Origin: Desulfitobacterium dehalogenans ATCC 51507
GTDB lineage: Bacteria > Bacillota > Desulfitobacteriia > Desulfitobacteriales > Desulfitobacteriaceae
Direction of reading: 5' to 3'
Assembly (NCBI RefSeq): GCF_000243155.2
Contig: NC_018017.1
Span: 2,852,001 to 2,916,000 of the forward strand
DNA length: 64,000 nucleotides
Both the position numbers and the translations under genes were made by a program. Positions 15,536-23,619 of this stretch are shown here, piece by piece. The notes under the pieces are model-generated. The model ran no database searches. It worked only from the letters and a program-made list of their open reading frames with translations, and had not been told where the DNA came from. Each line of letters opens with the position of its first letter. Position 1 is the first letter of the stretch.

Positions 15536-15568
15536 GTAAAAAAATAAACCCAGCTCATGAACTGGGTT
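15536..15568 (-). terminator. Intrinsic terminator
   Basis: The stem AACCCAG / CTGGGTT (loop of 8) is followed on the minus strand by TATTTTTTT. It terminates the hypothetical gene at 15574-16035. Confidence 0.85.
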
Positions 15569-15573
15569 GTAAC

Positions 15574-16035
15574 TTATTGAAAGCGCAATTCTGCTTTTTT
15601 AATTTCTTCTTGGATATGTTGGCTTACCCGAAAGAAAAGCCGCTCCACATCCAGCCGGTGAATCTGCAAATTCTCCGGACTCAGGAATTCAATTTTGCGA
15701 AATTCCGGTTTCACGATGAAAGGAAGTAAATCATCCAGGTTCTCCAATCTTAGGGTCAGGATGATAGGAGCGTAAGCAACCTCCCGTTTGCGTCGACCAT
15801 CGGATTCATTGACGCTATACACATCAAGGCTTACATCAATGTCTTCCAGGAATAGTCCCTGCAAGGGCACATTTCGTAGTAAAGCGACTTCCTGCTCACG
15901 AGCCTGTTCTGCCGCTTCCTCGTTGCTTCTCCCCCCGAATATAAAGCGTCCGCCCTTTCCTTCCCCACGAAAATCCAAGCGGATTCTAGCCCGAATATGT
16001 TCTGTAAGCACTTCATTTCCAATACGAATCTTCAT
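15574..16035 (-). CDS. Conserved-looking hypothetical protein
   Basis: I do not recognise this 153-residue protein. It is soluble and charged: MKIRIGNEVLTEHIRARIRLD at the N-terminus, a Glu/Ala-rich helix (SNEEAAEQAREQEVALL) near residues 36-52, then beta-rich segments (DIDVSLDVYSVNESDG; APIILTLRLENLDDLLPFI) and a C-terminal helix RLFFRVSQHIQEEIKKAELRF. I start it at 16035 (ATG with GGGAGATGGAG upstream); the frame is open to 16107 but that extension is hydrophobic and has no ribosome site. It is monocistronic with its own terminator. Confidence 0.7.
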   Translation of the reverse strand: MKIRIGNEVLTEHIRARIRLDFRGEGKGGRFIFGGRSNEEAAEQAREQEVALLRNVPLQGLFLEDIDVSLDVYSVNESDGRRKREVAYAPIILTLRLENLDDLLPFIVKPEFRKIEFLSPENLQIHRLDVERLFFRVSQHIQEEIKKAELRFQ

Positions 16036-16200
16036 TCTCCATCTCCCTGCCACGCTTAGTCCTTCTATAATGATTATAAAGAGATCCTTACACTCTAAGT
16101 TTATCACTTAATTCGGCAAGGTTTCCAATTCTCCTTCTCCTCTTTGTGTGAAGCATGCTGTTTATGGATATACTAACAAAAATCATGAAGGGGGATAAAA

Positions 16201-16713
16201 ATGACCAGAACTATTCTTGCCGTATTTAAGGGGCCGCAGCAAACCAAAGAAGCTGTGGAAGAAATCCAAGGAGAATCCTTAGCCAATAGCTATATTTCTG
16301 TCATTGTTCGGGCCGGCTATCTTCATCAAGGCGATTTTAAAGAAGAGATCGCTAACGAGCTTGCCTTTGTACCGCCGGAAATTAATTTTGACCGCTTTAA
16401 CGCTTGGTTAGTTCAAGCCCCACCTATGGATATTCCCAATCTTGGGGAATGTGTGGTGGCCGGCCCCCTAGCCAATGACCTGCTCCATCGCCCTCAAGGG
16501 CAAGGGTTAACGGAAGCTTTGTTAAGCTATGGCCTCAGTCCCGAACGTGCCCGTCACTATGAATACGAGGTAAGAACAGGACATTTTCTTGTCCTTATTA
16601 CTACGGGACAGGAAAAGGTCAATTCTGTAGCCAACGCCCTCCAAAAGTTCGGCGGACGGGACATTGAGAAATGGAATAAGTCACTTGATCATGCCTTGCA
16701 TATGCCTCACTAG
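16201..16713 (+). CDS. Hypothetical protein resembling general-stress (YflT/GSP17M-like) domain proteins
   Basis: A 170-residue soluble protein. The opening TILAVFKGPQQTKEAVEEIQ and the internal VVAGPLANDLL plus GLTEALLSYGLSPERARHYEYEVRTGHFLVLI follow the layout of general-stress 17M/YflT-like domains: an N-terminal beta-alpha unit, a glycine-rich middle, and a 'helix-YE-x-x-v-r-x-G-x-f-l-v' end. This is a pattern resemblance and not a confirmed family. GAAGGGGG precedes the ATG. The gene ends base-to-base against rluB (TAGCTA), so two convergent transcripts must overlap or share an unseen terminator. Confidence 0.7.
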   Translation: MTRTILAVFKGPQQTKEAVEEIQGESLANSYISVIVRAGYLHQGDFKEEIANELAFVPPEINFDRFNAWLVQAPPMDIPNLGECVVAGPLANDLLHRPQGQGLTEALLSYGLSPERARHYEYEVRTGHFLVLITTGQEKVNSVANALQKFGGRDIEKWNKSLDHALHMPH

Positions 16714-17481
16714 CTAGGTAAGCTTTACTGTCTGACGCAATTGTCGGATTTCCGTTTGGGACAAGGCGCGGAAGGCCCCTGGTGCCAGATTATGATCTAA
16801 TTGAAGGGAACCAAAGCGAATCCGTTTTAATGTAATTAAAGGGAAACCTATAGTTTTAAACATTCTTCGCACTTGACGATTCCGTCCCTCATGAATCGTA
16901 ATCTCATAGGTAGGCACAGAGCCCCGGCCCTTTTGTGAAACTTCTTTTACACGGGCTGGGGCCGTTTTTCCATCTTCCAGAATGACTCCTTTTTCTAAAC
17001 GCTTTAAGACTTGTTCAGGTATCTTCTCCCCCACTTCTACCCGGTAGGTCTTTTCCACTCCATAAGAAGGATGCATTAAGCGGTGAGCTAAATCCCCATC
17101 ATTGGTGAGAAGGAGCAGTCCGGAGGTATCATAATCCAAGCGACCTACAGGGTATACTCTCTGAGGAATTGTTTTCATGAGGTCCATAACGGTTTTTCTT
17201 CCTTGAGGGTCGATAACACTGGTGATATACCCGGTGGGTTTGTGCAATAGATAATAGGCATATTCTTTTTGGGGCAATTGAAGTGGTAAGCCGTCCACAA
17301 CAATCCGGTCTGTGGGCACAACCTTAGTACCCAAGGCTTGGACGACCTCCTCATTGACCTGAACTCTCCCCTGCAAAATGATTTCTTCAGCATGCCGACG
17401 GGAGGCGACCCCTGCCCGGGCTAAGACCTTTTGCAAACGCTCTTCTTGCCTTGGAACACTCTGTTCATTCTTTCTTTTCAA
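16714..17481 (-). CDS. rluB: 23S rRNA pseudouridine synthase, RluB/RsuA family
   Basis: Isomerises a specific uridine in 23S rRNA to pseudouridine. The 255 residues contain an S4 RNA-binding domain (~15-60: RLQKVLARAGVASRRHAEE) and the catalytic domain with GRLDYDTSGLLLLTND, whose Asp is the nucleophile, and GRNRQVRRMFKTIGFPL. It lies in the conserved Firmicute block spmA-spmB-rluB, but two glycosyltransferase genes are inserted between spmB and it. No terminator separates it from the convergent 16201 gene. Confidence 0.92.
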   Translation of the reverse strand: MKRKNEQSVPRQEERLQKVLARAGVASRRHAEEIILQGRVQVNEEVVQALGTKVVPTDRIVVDGLPLQLPQKEYAYYLLHKPTGYITSVIDPQGRKTVMDLMKTIPQRVYPVGRLDYDTSGLLLLTNDGDLAHRLMHPSYGVEKTYRVEVGEKIPEQVLKRLEKGVILEDGKTAPARVKEVSQKGRGSVPTYEITIHEGRNRQVRRMFKTIGFPLITLKRIRFGSLQLDHNLAPGAFRALSQTEIRQLRQTVKLT

Positions 17482-17536
17482 ATCTGATCGCTCCTAGATA
17501 CTTATAAATTCTCATTCTACCTTACCCCAACCCAAG

Positions 17537-18955
17537 CTATTGTTGGTCCTTTATCTGGTACACACCGGGACCAACCTGGGTGTAAGCACTTTCTATCCGT
17601 TTCCAAAAATCTTCCCCCCGCGAGTCGGGAAGAGCAACCAAATAATCTCCGGGCAGCTCCTGCAAATCAAGCCAGGCTCGTAGATCATCACGGATTAAGC
17701 GATAGCCATAGCGTTGGGAATAATATAAGGTCATAGGTTGGGAACCGCTTAAAATCAAAACACTGTTTTCTTCTGTATGTTGACGAATCCACTGGGCCTG
17801 GGTAAGAAGTCTCTCGTCCCATTGGTATTTTGATTCATAATATAAAATTTGATTAACCCAAAGCAATCCAACAAGCAATGCTCCCACCACAAAAGCAGGA
17901 ATCCCATTCCCTTCACTGTCTCCGCCCCAGGTATCTAATGTATAACCAGTTAACAGAACCATAGGCAGGGCTAATGGAATCAGATAATAATCCAGGGGAA
18001 TCTTAAGGCAGACTACTACCAAATAAACCCCACTGATCCCAGACCATAAAATCAAGCCAAGATGCACTTCATTTCCGAGAACTTTCTTCCGAACCATGAG
18101 AGCTATCCCCATCAAGGCTAAGAGAATCGGCAAACCCAATCCATATTTTAAATTTTTATAAAGTTTTTCAGCATAGCTCGTTGGGCCTTCCATAACCTGG
18201 TGGGACAGGATCCCCGAAACAAATTGACTAGCCTCCCCTGCCCCGAGGTGAACCCAGCTATAGTATAGCATAGGAAGAAGTAAGGATAAAAAGCTATAGA
18301 CCAATATTTTTCCCAGTCTTCTCTGAAAGGGATAAAAACCAAGCATCAGGGCCACCGGAAAAATCATCAATTGGGGAAGCTTAGCTAAAATAGCCCCTGA
18401 CATCAGGATTGAAGCCCCTAACAGACGAATCCAGGTCGGGTTTCTTCTCCAGGAGAAAATGGCGACTAAAGCCCAGATACTGAAAGCTTGGGCCACAGGC
18501 TCCGGCATAACCACCCTGCCATAGTACGTGGTTAAGGGAATGAAGGCATAAAAAGCCGCAGCCCATAACCCTGCTCTCTCCGATAAAGCCAACTTGCCGA
18601 ATTTATAGATTCCCCCAAGGGTAAGCAGGGAAAAGCAAATCCCCCACAATCTCCCCCATAGATCCTGCCAGCCCAACAGGGCCCAAGTCCAGGCCAGAAG
18701 ATAGGGTAAGAATGGAAACTCCAGCTCCACGGGCTGAGGTCCTGCTCCATCATAATTAAGCATAGGAAAAAAGACATCGGGAAAATCCCCCAGATGTCCC
18801 AGCATATTTAAAGCCATGCTTGCTGTGTCTGCCTGCCGCCAGCTCTGATCATCCAGATAAGGATTCGTGACTCCTTTGAGGCGAAGCACTGCTCCCAGAA
18901 CCAAAATAAGGACGAAGATGCCATTTATTCTCCTACCCATTCCACCCAACCCCAT
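17537..18955 (-). CDS. Membrane glycosyltransferase, PMT/ArnT-like (GT-C fold)
   Basis: A 472-residue integral membrane protein with about 11 hydrophobic segments. The first periplasmic loop has LDDQSWRQADTASMA, the acidic motif that in GT-C enzymes carries the catalytic Asp. Segments RAGLWAAAFYAFIPLTTYYGR and VVMPEP are typical of dolichyl-phosphate mannosyltransferase/ArnT relatives. The C-terminal ~80 residues are soluble. It overlaps the end of the upstream GT2 gene by 31 bases, and the pair should act together: the GT2 makes a polyprenyl-phosphate sugar and this enzyme transfers it outside the membrane. The acceptor is unknown. Confidence 0.82.
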   Translation of the reverse strand: MGLGGMGRRINGIFVLILVLGAVLRLKGVTNPYLDDQSWRQADTASMALNMLGHLGDFPDVFFPMLNYDGAGPQPVELEFPFLPYLLAWTWALLGWQDLWGRLWGICFSLLTLGGIYKFGKLALSERAGLWAAAFYAFIPLTTYYGRVVMPEPVAQAFSIWALVAIFSWRRNPTWIRLLGASILMSGAILAKLPQLMIFPVALMLGFYPFQRRLGKILVYSFLSLLLPMLYYSWVHLGAGEASQFVSGILSHQVMEGPTSYAEKLYKNLKYGLGLPILLALMGIALMVRKKVLGNEVHLGLILWSGISGVYLVVVCLKIPLDYYLIPLALPMVLLTGYTLDTWGGDSEGNGIPAFVVGALLVGLLWVNQILYYESKYQWDERLLTQAQWIRQHTEENSVLILSGSQPMTLYYSQRYGYRLIRDDLRAWLDLQELPGDYLVALPDSRGEDFWKRIESAYTQVGPGVYQIKDQQ

Positions 18956-19716
18956 CTTTCCTTCTTCAAGCGAAGGATTAAAGCAAAATAGCCCATTATG
19001 GTGGCCATAATTTTCATTTTACTTTTTCCTTGTTTCTTCTCATAATGCAGGTCGAAGGGAATCTCCCGTATCTCTCTACAATAACCCGCCACCTTCACTA
19101 AAAGCTCGACCATTCCGGCGAAACTGCGGCTTTCAATAAGCCTTTCTCCATAGATCATGTACGTGCTCTCTAAGACAGAAGCACGATAAGCCCGGTACCC
19201 ACATGAATAATCCTTCAGTCCCGGTACTGGAAAGAACAGGGTCATGACTTGACCTGCTCCCCAGGAGAGAACCTGCCGCAGTGGATTCAGCCCGTATTGT
19301 TTGCCACCAGGAGCATACCGTGAGGCTACGACCAGATCCGCCCCTTGATCAATTTGTTCTACCATAAAAGGAATCCGATCCGCCGGGTGTGTATTATCAG
19401 CATCCATCGTCAGAATAATATCATCATAACCTACCCATTCACTGCATTGTTTCCTTAGGATTCTACGCTGAGCAAAGGCGTGTTTGAACCCTGTCATCAA
19501 ACTGCCGCCCAATCCTTTGTTCTGAGGATGAGAAAGGACCTGAACTTCCGGAAAGCTCTGTGCATAATTTTGGGCGATATCCAGGGTATGATCCGTGCTG
19601 GCGTCATTGACGACAATGATCTGAGTCGGAATCCCTTGACATGCCTTTCGGATATCATCAAGCAGCAGTTCAAGACCTGCCTCTTCATTGTAAGCGGGCA
19701 ACACAACAAAAAGCAT
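18925..19716 (-). CDS. Family 2 glycosyltransferase, DPM1-like (polyprenyl-phosphate sugar synthase)
   Basis: A 263-residue cytosolic/peripheral enzyme. The GT-A fold is visible: VVLPAYNEEAGLELLLDDI at the N-terminus, VVNDASTDHT, and the metal motif MDADNTHPAD. QNKGLGGSLMTGFKHA and SCGYRAYRASVL are typical of dolichol-phosphate mannose synthase relatives. It lacks the C-terminal membrane pair of GtrB-type enzymes. It overlaps the downstream GT-C gene. The start codon lies within the 3' arm of a hairpin whose loop contains the AAGGAGG ribosome site, an unusual layout shared with the 6864 gene. It is inserted between spmB and rluB. Confidence 0.88.
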   Translation of the reverse strand: MLFVVLPAYNEEAGLELLLDDIRKACQGIPTQIIVVNDASTDHTLDIAQNYAQSFPEVQVLSHPQNKGLGGSLMTGFKHAFAQRRILRKQCSEWVGYDDIILTMDADNTHPADRIPFMVEQIDQGADLVVASRYAPGGKQYGLNPLRQVLSWGAGQVMTLFFPVPGLKDYSCGYRAYRASVLESTYMIYGERLIESRSFAGMVELLVKVAGYCREIREIPFDLHYEKKQGKSKMKIMATIMGYFALILRLKKERWGWVEWVGE

Positions 19717-19746
19717 ACTAAGGCCTCCTTATCCTCCTTAGTATGC
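19713..19746 (-). repeat. 11-bp perfect hairpin with ribosome site in loop and start codon in stem, followed by T5
   Basis: The arms GCATACTAAGG (19713-19723) and CCTTAGTATGC (19736-19746) are perfect complements with a 12-base loop. In the minus-strand mRNA the loop is AGGATAAGGAGG, the ribosome site of the GT2 gene; the 3' arm contains its ATG, and TTTTT follows at once. It therefore has both intrinsic terminator and translational-lock features, 12 bases after the end of spmB. Confidence 0.85.
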
Positions 19747-19758
19747 TCATGAACGGCT

Positions 19759-20298
19759 TTAATAAAACATCCTATGCACAATCCACATGGAAGCAATCAA
19801 CCCGATCAAATCCGCCATGAGACCCAGCTTCAAGGCATATCGATACTTCTTGATTCCTACCGAACCAAAATAGACGGTTAAAACAAAAAAGGTGGTGTCC
19901 GTGCTCCCCTGAAGGGTAGAAGCTAAGCGGCCGATGAATGAGTCCGGCCCATACTGATTGATCAATTGGGTCGCTACCCCCAAAGCCCCTGAACCACTTA
20001 GAGGGCGCATGATCGCCAGGGGTATAATCGCTGTAAGATCGGAATCCAAGCCAAAGACAGTAAAGACAGGCTGCAATAATTTGGCGAGAATCTCTAAAGC
20101 ACCCGAATCCACAAAAATACGAATGGAGACAAGCATACCCACAAGAAAGGGGAGAATCTTGATCCCCGTTTTAAAGCCTTCTTCAGCTCCCGTGACGAAG
20201 GATTCATACACAGGTACCTTGCGTAGAAATGCAAGCAAGGGAATGAACAACAGTAAAAACGGAATGGCCCAACGGGAGATTTCTGCAATAAAACTCAT
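19759..20298 (-). CDS. spmB: Spore maturation protein B
   Basis: A 179-residue membrane protein of the nucleoside-recognition (Gate) family, required with SpmA for dehydration of the spore core. Visible are FVTGAEEGFKTGIKILPFLVGMLV near residue 38, the RPLSGSGALGV motif near 98, and GSTDTTFFVLTVYFGSVGIKKYRYALKLG near 130, all characteristic. Its start overlaps the spmA stop by four bases (ATGA). Expression in the mother cell is the known pattern in Bacillus. Confidence 0.95.
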   Translation of the reverse strand: MSFIAEISRWAIPFLLLFIPLLAFLRKVPVYESFVTGAEEGFKTGIKILPFLVGMLVSIRIFVDSGALEILAKLLQPVFTVFGLDSDLTAIIPLAIMRPLSGSGALGVATQLINQYGPDSFIGRLASTLQGSTDTTFFVLTVYFGSVGIKKYRYALKLGLMADLIGLIASMWIVHRMFY

Positions 20299-20876
20299 AG
20301 CCTAGACCTCCGCCGAATCAGAAAATCGACAAGAATGGCCATCGTCATGGCACATCCTGTAGCAAAAATTGTCGGACCAATAATTTCTGTGGGATTAATG
20401 GATTGAGCCTTCAGTCGTACCGCTATGATGGTGGCCGGAATCAAGGTAATACAAGAGGTATTTAAAGCAAGAAAAGTTATCATGGCAGGGCTGGCCGTGT
20501 CCGGGGTGGGGTTTTCCTTTTGCAGCTCCTGCATGGCTTTTAGCCCAAAAGGTGTGGCAGCATTTCCTAATCCCAAGACATTGGCGCTCAGGTTCATAAT
20601 AATAGCCCCAAGGGCTGGGCTATCTTCTCTAAGGGTAGGAAAAAGCCGACGAATTACCGGCCCAAAAAAACGGGCTAAGGCTCTTACGAAGCCTGCCTCC
20701 TCTGCCAGCTTCATAAGTCCCAGCCAAAGGCTCATGACCCCAATGAGACCAAACGCCGTCTCTACCCCCAATTCTGCTGCTCTCATCGCCGACTCTGTGA
20801 TCGTGTCTATCCTCCCATTCAGGGCAGCCACGATAATGCCCGTAATCAGCATAAACAACCAGATGGCATTAACCAT
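20295..20876 (-). CDS. spmA: Spore maturation protein A
   Basis: The 193-residue membrane partner of SpmB, with GLIGVMSLWLGLMKLAEEAG near residue 42, FFGPVIRRLFPTLREDSPALGAIIMNLSANVLGLGNAATPFGLKAM in the middle, and FLALNTSCITLIPATIIAVR further on, which are all family landmarks. GAGGGGAGG precedes the ATG. In related genomes spmA follows ytfJ and scpAB; here a terminator separates it from ytfJ, so it needs its own promoter, which I could not place. Confidence 0.95.
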   Translation of the reverse strand: MVNAIWLFMLITGIIVAALNGRIDTITESAMRAAELGVETAFGLIGVMSLWLGLMKLAEEAGFVRALARFFGPVIRRLFPTLREDSPALGAIIMNLSANVLGLGNAATPFGLKAMQELQKENPTPDTASPAMITFLALNTSCITLIPATIIAVRLKAQSINPTEIIGPTIFATGCAMTMAILVDFLIRRRSRL

Positions 20877-21006
20877 GTCCTCCCCTCCTTAAGTAAATAT
20901 CTATGTCGGTATGAAGGGGTTTAGACCTGAGGAGGGGAAGCTTTCATGGACATCGCTCGCTCAATAGCCTTTTTCGTGTTGCTTCTGGAGCCTTTTTCGG
21001 GATAGA

Positions 21007-21045
21007 AAAAAACGGTAACTACGACTCTTCGTATTACCGTTTTTT
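21007..21045. terminator. Intrinsic terminator between ytfJ and spmA
   Basis: AAAAAACGGTAA / TTACCGTTTTTT with a further paired CTACGA/TCGTA interior forms a long stem with T tracts on both strands. It ends the ytfJ transcript. Confidence 0.9.
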
Positions 21046-21096
21046 AATGCACGCAGATATTACGGCGTTATTGGTTTTACTTGCTACCCTAAGTGA

Positions 21097-21546
21097 TTAA
21101 GGCTCGCCAACGATAATTATATCTTCCTTGGTTGCCTGATCCTTAGATTTGTCCTTCTTCATCATATTGGAGATCTTATCCATTAAGTTGGGAATCTCAT
21201 CAAATACGCGATCAATCACCACATTGTGATCGATGGGCAGCAGACGTATTTGACCATGTCCCACCACTAAGAACCCTACAGGTTGTACCGATACCCCGGC
21301 ACCGCTACCCCCACCAAAGGGGAAAGCTGTGGCTTTTTCTTTTTTATCTCCTTCATCTCGCTCCCCTTCAGGAGGCGCAAACTCACTACCTCCCGCGGCA
21401 AAGCCGCAACACACCCGGGAAACAGGGATAATGACTGAACCATCTGGGGATTCAACTGGATCGCCAACAATCGTATTTACATCAACCATGGCTTGGATAC
21501 TTTCCATAGCACTTTTCATTAAAGCTTCAATGGGATGATTCCCCAT
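21097..21546 (-). CDS. ytfJ: Sporulation protein GerW/YtfJ family
   Basis: A 149-residue soluble protein. The opening HPIEALMKSAMESIQAMVDVNTIVGDP, the middle IIPVSRVCCGFAAGGSEF, and GGGSGAGVSVQPVGFLVV are the signature of YtfJ (GerW), needed for germination in response to some nutrients in Bacillus. AGAAGGGGTGG precedes the ATG. It is part of the conserved scpA-scpB-ytfI-ytfJ-spmAB block but is separated from ytfI by a plus-strand MarR gene, so it must have its own promoter. Confidence 0.93.
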   Translation of the reverse strand: MGNHPIEALMKSAMESIQAMVDVNTIVGDPVESPDGSVIIPVSRVCCGFAAGGSEFAPPEGERDEGDKKEKATAFPFGGGSGAGVSVQPVGFLVVGHGQIRLLPIDHNVVIDRVFDEIPNLMDKISNMMKKDKSKDQATKEDIIIVGEP

Positions 21547-21627
21547 AGTTATCCACCCCTTCTAACTTAATCATTCATAATAACAATATGGTCTTTTTTC
21601 GCTAATAATATGCATTAAGTTTTTGTA

Positions 21628-21646
21628 ATCATAACGGCTTTATGAT
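21628..21646. promoter_or_regulatory. Dyad upstream of the MarR gene, probable self-operator
   Basis: ATCATAA-CGGCT-TTATGAT is a perfect 7+7 dyad with a 5-base spacer, 37 bases before the MarR ATG and in the divergent ytfJ/MarR promoter region. MarR proteins bind such dyads and usually repress themselves. Confidence 0.6.
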
Positions 21647-21682
21647 AAGGTGTATTCATCTGCAAAACGGGAGTGAAGTCAT

Positions 21683-22132
21683 ATGTCGAAAGTTGAGCAA
21701 GAGGTTTCCATTGGACGTTGCATCTCCATTTTATATCGTCAGTCACAGGCTCATTTTTCAAAGGAACTGCAGTCTTATAAGATTGGAAGCGGGCAGTACG
21801 CCGTATTACTTGCTTTAAAGAAGGACGATGGGGTAACACAGGAAAGATTATCCACCCTATTAGGCATTGACAGGGCTAACATAACCCGGGCAGTCACAAA
21901 GCTGCAGAACGAGGGCTATATCCTCCGCAAACCGGACGAGGAGGACAAAAGGATTTGGCGAATTTACCTGACCGAACAAGGAAGGGAACTATTGCCCATT
22001 CTAGAAGGCATCCTCGGCGAATGGAGTTCTATGATGGTGAAAGGATTAAGCCCTGACCAAATCAATATCTTGGCTAAAAATCTAAAGACGATGACTGAGA
22101 ATTTAGGATATGAATGGATTACTGAAGAATAA
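21683..22132 (+). CDS. MarR-family transcriptional regulator
   Basis: A 149-residue winged-helix regulator. VTQERLSTLLGIDRANITRAVTKLQNEGYILRKPDEEDKRIWRIYLTEQG, split over residues ~51-105, is the DNA-binding core with its DxRxW-type wing. Flanking helices form the dimer. GGGAGTGA precedes the ATG, a dyad lies upstream and an intrinsic terminator follows. It sits alone on the plus strand inside an otherwise minus-strand conserved block, suggesting later insertion. No dedicated transporter or enzyme gene adjoins it, so its ligand is not deducible. Confidence 0.9.
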   Translation: MSKVEQEVSIGRCISILYRQSQAHFSKELQSYKIGSGQYAVLLALKKDDGVTQERLSTLLGIDRANITRAVTKLQNEGYILRKPDEEDKRIWRIYLTEQGRELLPILEGILGEWSSMMVKGLSPDQINILAKNLKTMTENLGYEWITEE

Positions 22133-22151
22133 GAAAAGGAACATCATGATT

Positions 22152-22177
22152 AAAGGAGAGGAAATGCTCTCCTTTTT
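22152..22177 (+). terminator. Intrinsic terminator after the MarR gene
   Basis: AAAGGAGAG / CTCTCCTTT with a 6-base loop and five T follows the MarR stop by 19 bases. Confidence 0.85.
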
Positions 22178-22206
22178 CCGTCTAAAGAGCAAGGCTTAGC
22201 TCAACC

Positions 22207-22857
22207 CTACTTTCTGATTCTGCGCAAGATGAGTCCGGCAAGATTGGCTCCTATTAACATGATATGGCCGATGCGCAGATTGAAGGTGCTTTGAATATCA
22301 CAGCGAAAACCCGGCTTCTTGAACTGAGGCACCACCATAATCTGCGGTTCTTGAGTATCCATGGTAACTTGGTTATACATTCTTCCCAGAGAATAGCCAA
22401 GCATTGCCCAAAAACTCCCTGAGACCAAAGCTGTAACCGCAGGATTCTCATGACCATATTCGATTTTCCAGTCGTACTCAGTACAATGGATTCCGCGATA
22501 GAATTTCTTTTTAAGACGATCAAAGGCCAAGAGCAGGGAAGGGATATTGGGAAAGAACTCATAGAAAAAACTATTTTTGAAATAGCGAACTTTCAATTCT
22601 TGAAAGGCTTTTCGCTTTTCGCCAGTACGTACTTGTGCTTCCTGCTCTGCCGCTATTTTGGGTCCCTCTTCCCATTCCAGTTTGATCGTCGGAATGGTGA
22701 TTCGGAATTTCCAAAAACCTCCTAAGGCAGAGAGATTAATTTCCAGATGATCATTTTCTTCAATGCGGGAATAACGAAATTCTATTACTGCTTTGACCCA
22801 TAGGATCATGATTAACCAAATGAATATCGCAAGTAGAAGAGCGAGAATCTGCACCAT
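22207..22857 (-). CDS. ytfI: DUF2953 membrane-associated protein (YtfI-like)
   Basis: A 216-residue protein with an N-terminal membrane helix (VQILALLLAIFIWLIMILWV) and a C-terminal hydrophobic stretch. The body carries EWEEGPKIA and the GIHCTEYDWKIEYGHENPAVTALVSGSFW region, where 'W-x-x-x-G-x-x-d-A-a' is the DUF2953 pattern. B. subtilis YtfI, in the same position before ytfJ, belongs to this family. The ATG at 22857 has CGGAGGGA upstream and is preferred over the ATG at 22875. About 130 bases separate it from scpB. Its function is not known; the synteny suggests sporulation. Confidence 0.8.
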   Translation of the reverse strand: MVQILALLLAIFIWLIMILWVKAVIEFRYSRIEENDHLEINLSALGGFWKFRITIPTIKLEWEEGPKIAAEQEAQVRTGEKRKAFQELKVRYFKNSFFYEFFPNIPSLLLAFDRLKKKFYRGIHCTEYDWKIEYGHENPAVTALVSGSFWAMLGYSLGRMYNQVTMDTQEPQIMVVPQFKKPGFRCDIQSTFNLRIGHIMLIGANLAGLILRRIRK

Positions 22858-22989
22858 TATCCCTCCGAGCGCCATCTTAACAGTTTAGAATGCCCTAAAA
22901 GGGAGTATTTATACACCATGATGCAGCAGGGGATATTGAAAGGGAGCATCGCCACTACTTTAAAACGCAGTTTTGCGACACTCCCTCTT

Positions 22990-23616
22990 TTAATCACAGT
23001 TTTCATTCTCTTTCATTGGCTCCGCAGTCTCCATCGGCAGCTCTTCAGAGGATTTTTCCCATAATAGTTCAGCAAGCTCTTCAGCCGGGGCTGCTTCCTG
23101 CATACTCTCAAAGTTTAAATCCGGCAGTTCCTCCAGGGACTTAAGTCCAAAATGAATCAGAAACTGTTCTGTAGTTCCATAGAGAATAGGTCGGCCTGGA
23201 CCTTCTTTTCTTCCCACATCTTTCACAAGACCTTTTTCCACCAAAGTTCCTAAAGCACGATCGGATTGTACTCCCCGAATAAAATCTACTTCCCCCCGGG
23301 TGACAGGTTGCTTATAGGCGATAATGGCCAGTACCTCTAAAGCCGCTCCCGACAGTCCTTGGGAGGGTTGATGGTAGAGAGTTTCTATATAAGCGGACAT
23401 TTCCGGTTTGGTTCCCAGCTTATAACCTTCATTGACTTCAATAAGGGTAACCCCACTGGTCGGCGCAGCGTAACGCTCCTTAAGGTCATACAGTATTTCA
23501 GCAATATCTTCAATACTCAACTGAAGGATCTCCGCTAAACCCTCCTTGGTCAGGGGTTTATCGGCAACAAATAACAGCGCTTCGACTCCCGCAATTTCTC
23601 TATCCCGAAACAGCAT
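22990..23616 (-). CDS. scpB: Segregation and condensation protein B
   Basis: The 208-residue kleisin-associated subunit of the SMC-ScpAB condensin, acting in chromosome segregation. Two winged helices are visible: EALLFVADKPLTKEGLAEIL at the N-terminus, then GLSGAALEVLAIIAYKQPVTRGEVDFIRGVQSDRAL and GRPILYGTTEQFL in the second. The C-terminal ~45 residues are acidic, as usual. It starts 3 bases after scpA. Confidence 0.95.
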   Translation of the reverse strand: MLFRDREIAGVEALLFVADKPLTKEGLAEILQLSIEDIAEILYDLKERYAAPTSGVTLIEVNEGYKLGTKPEMSAYIETLYHQPSQGLSGAALEVLAIIAYKQPVTRGEVDFIRGVQSDRALGTLVEKGLVKDVGRKEGPGRPILYGTTEQFLIHFGLKSLEELPDLNFESMQEAAPAEELAELLWEKSSEELPMETAEPMKENENCD

Positions 23617-23619
23617 TAT

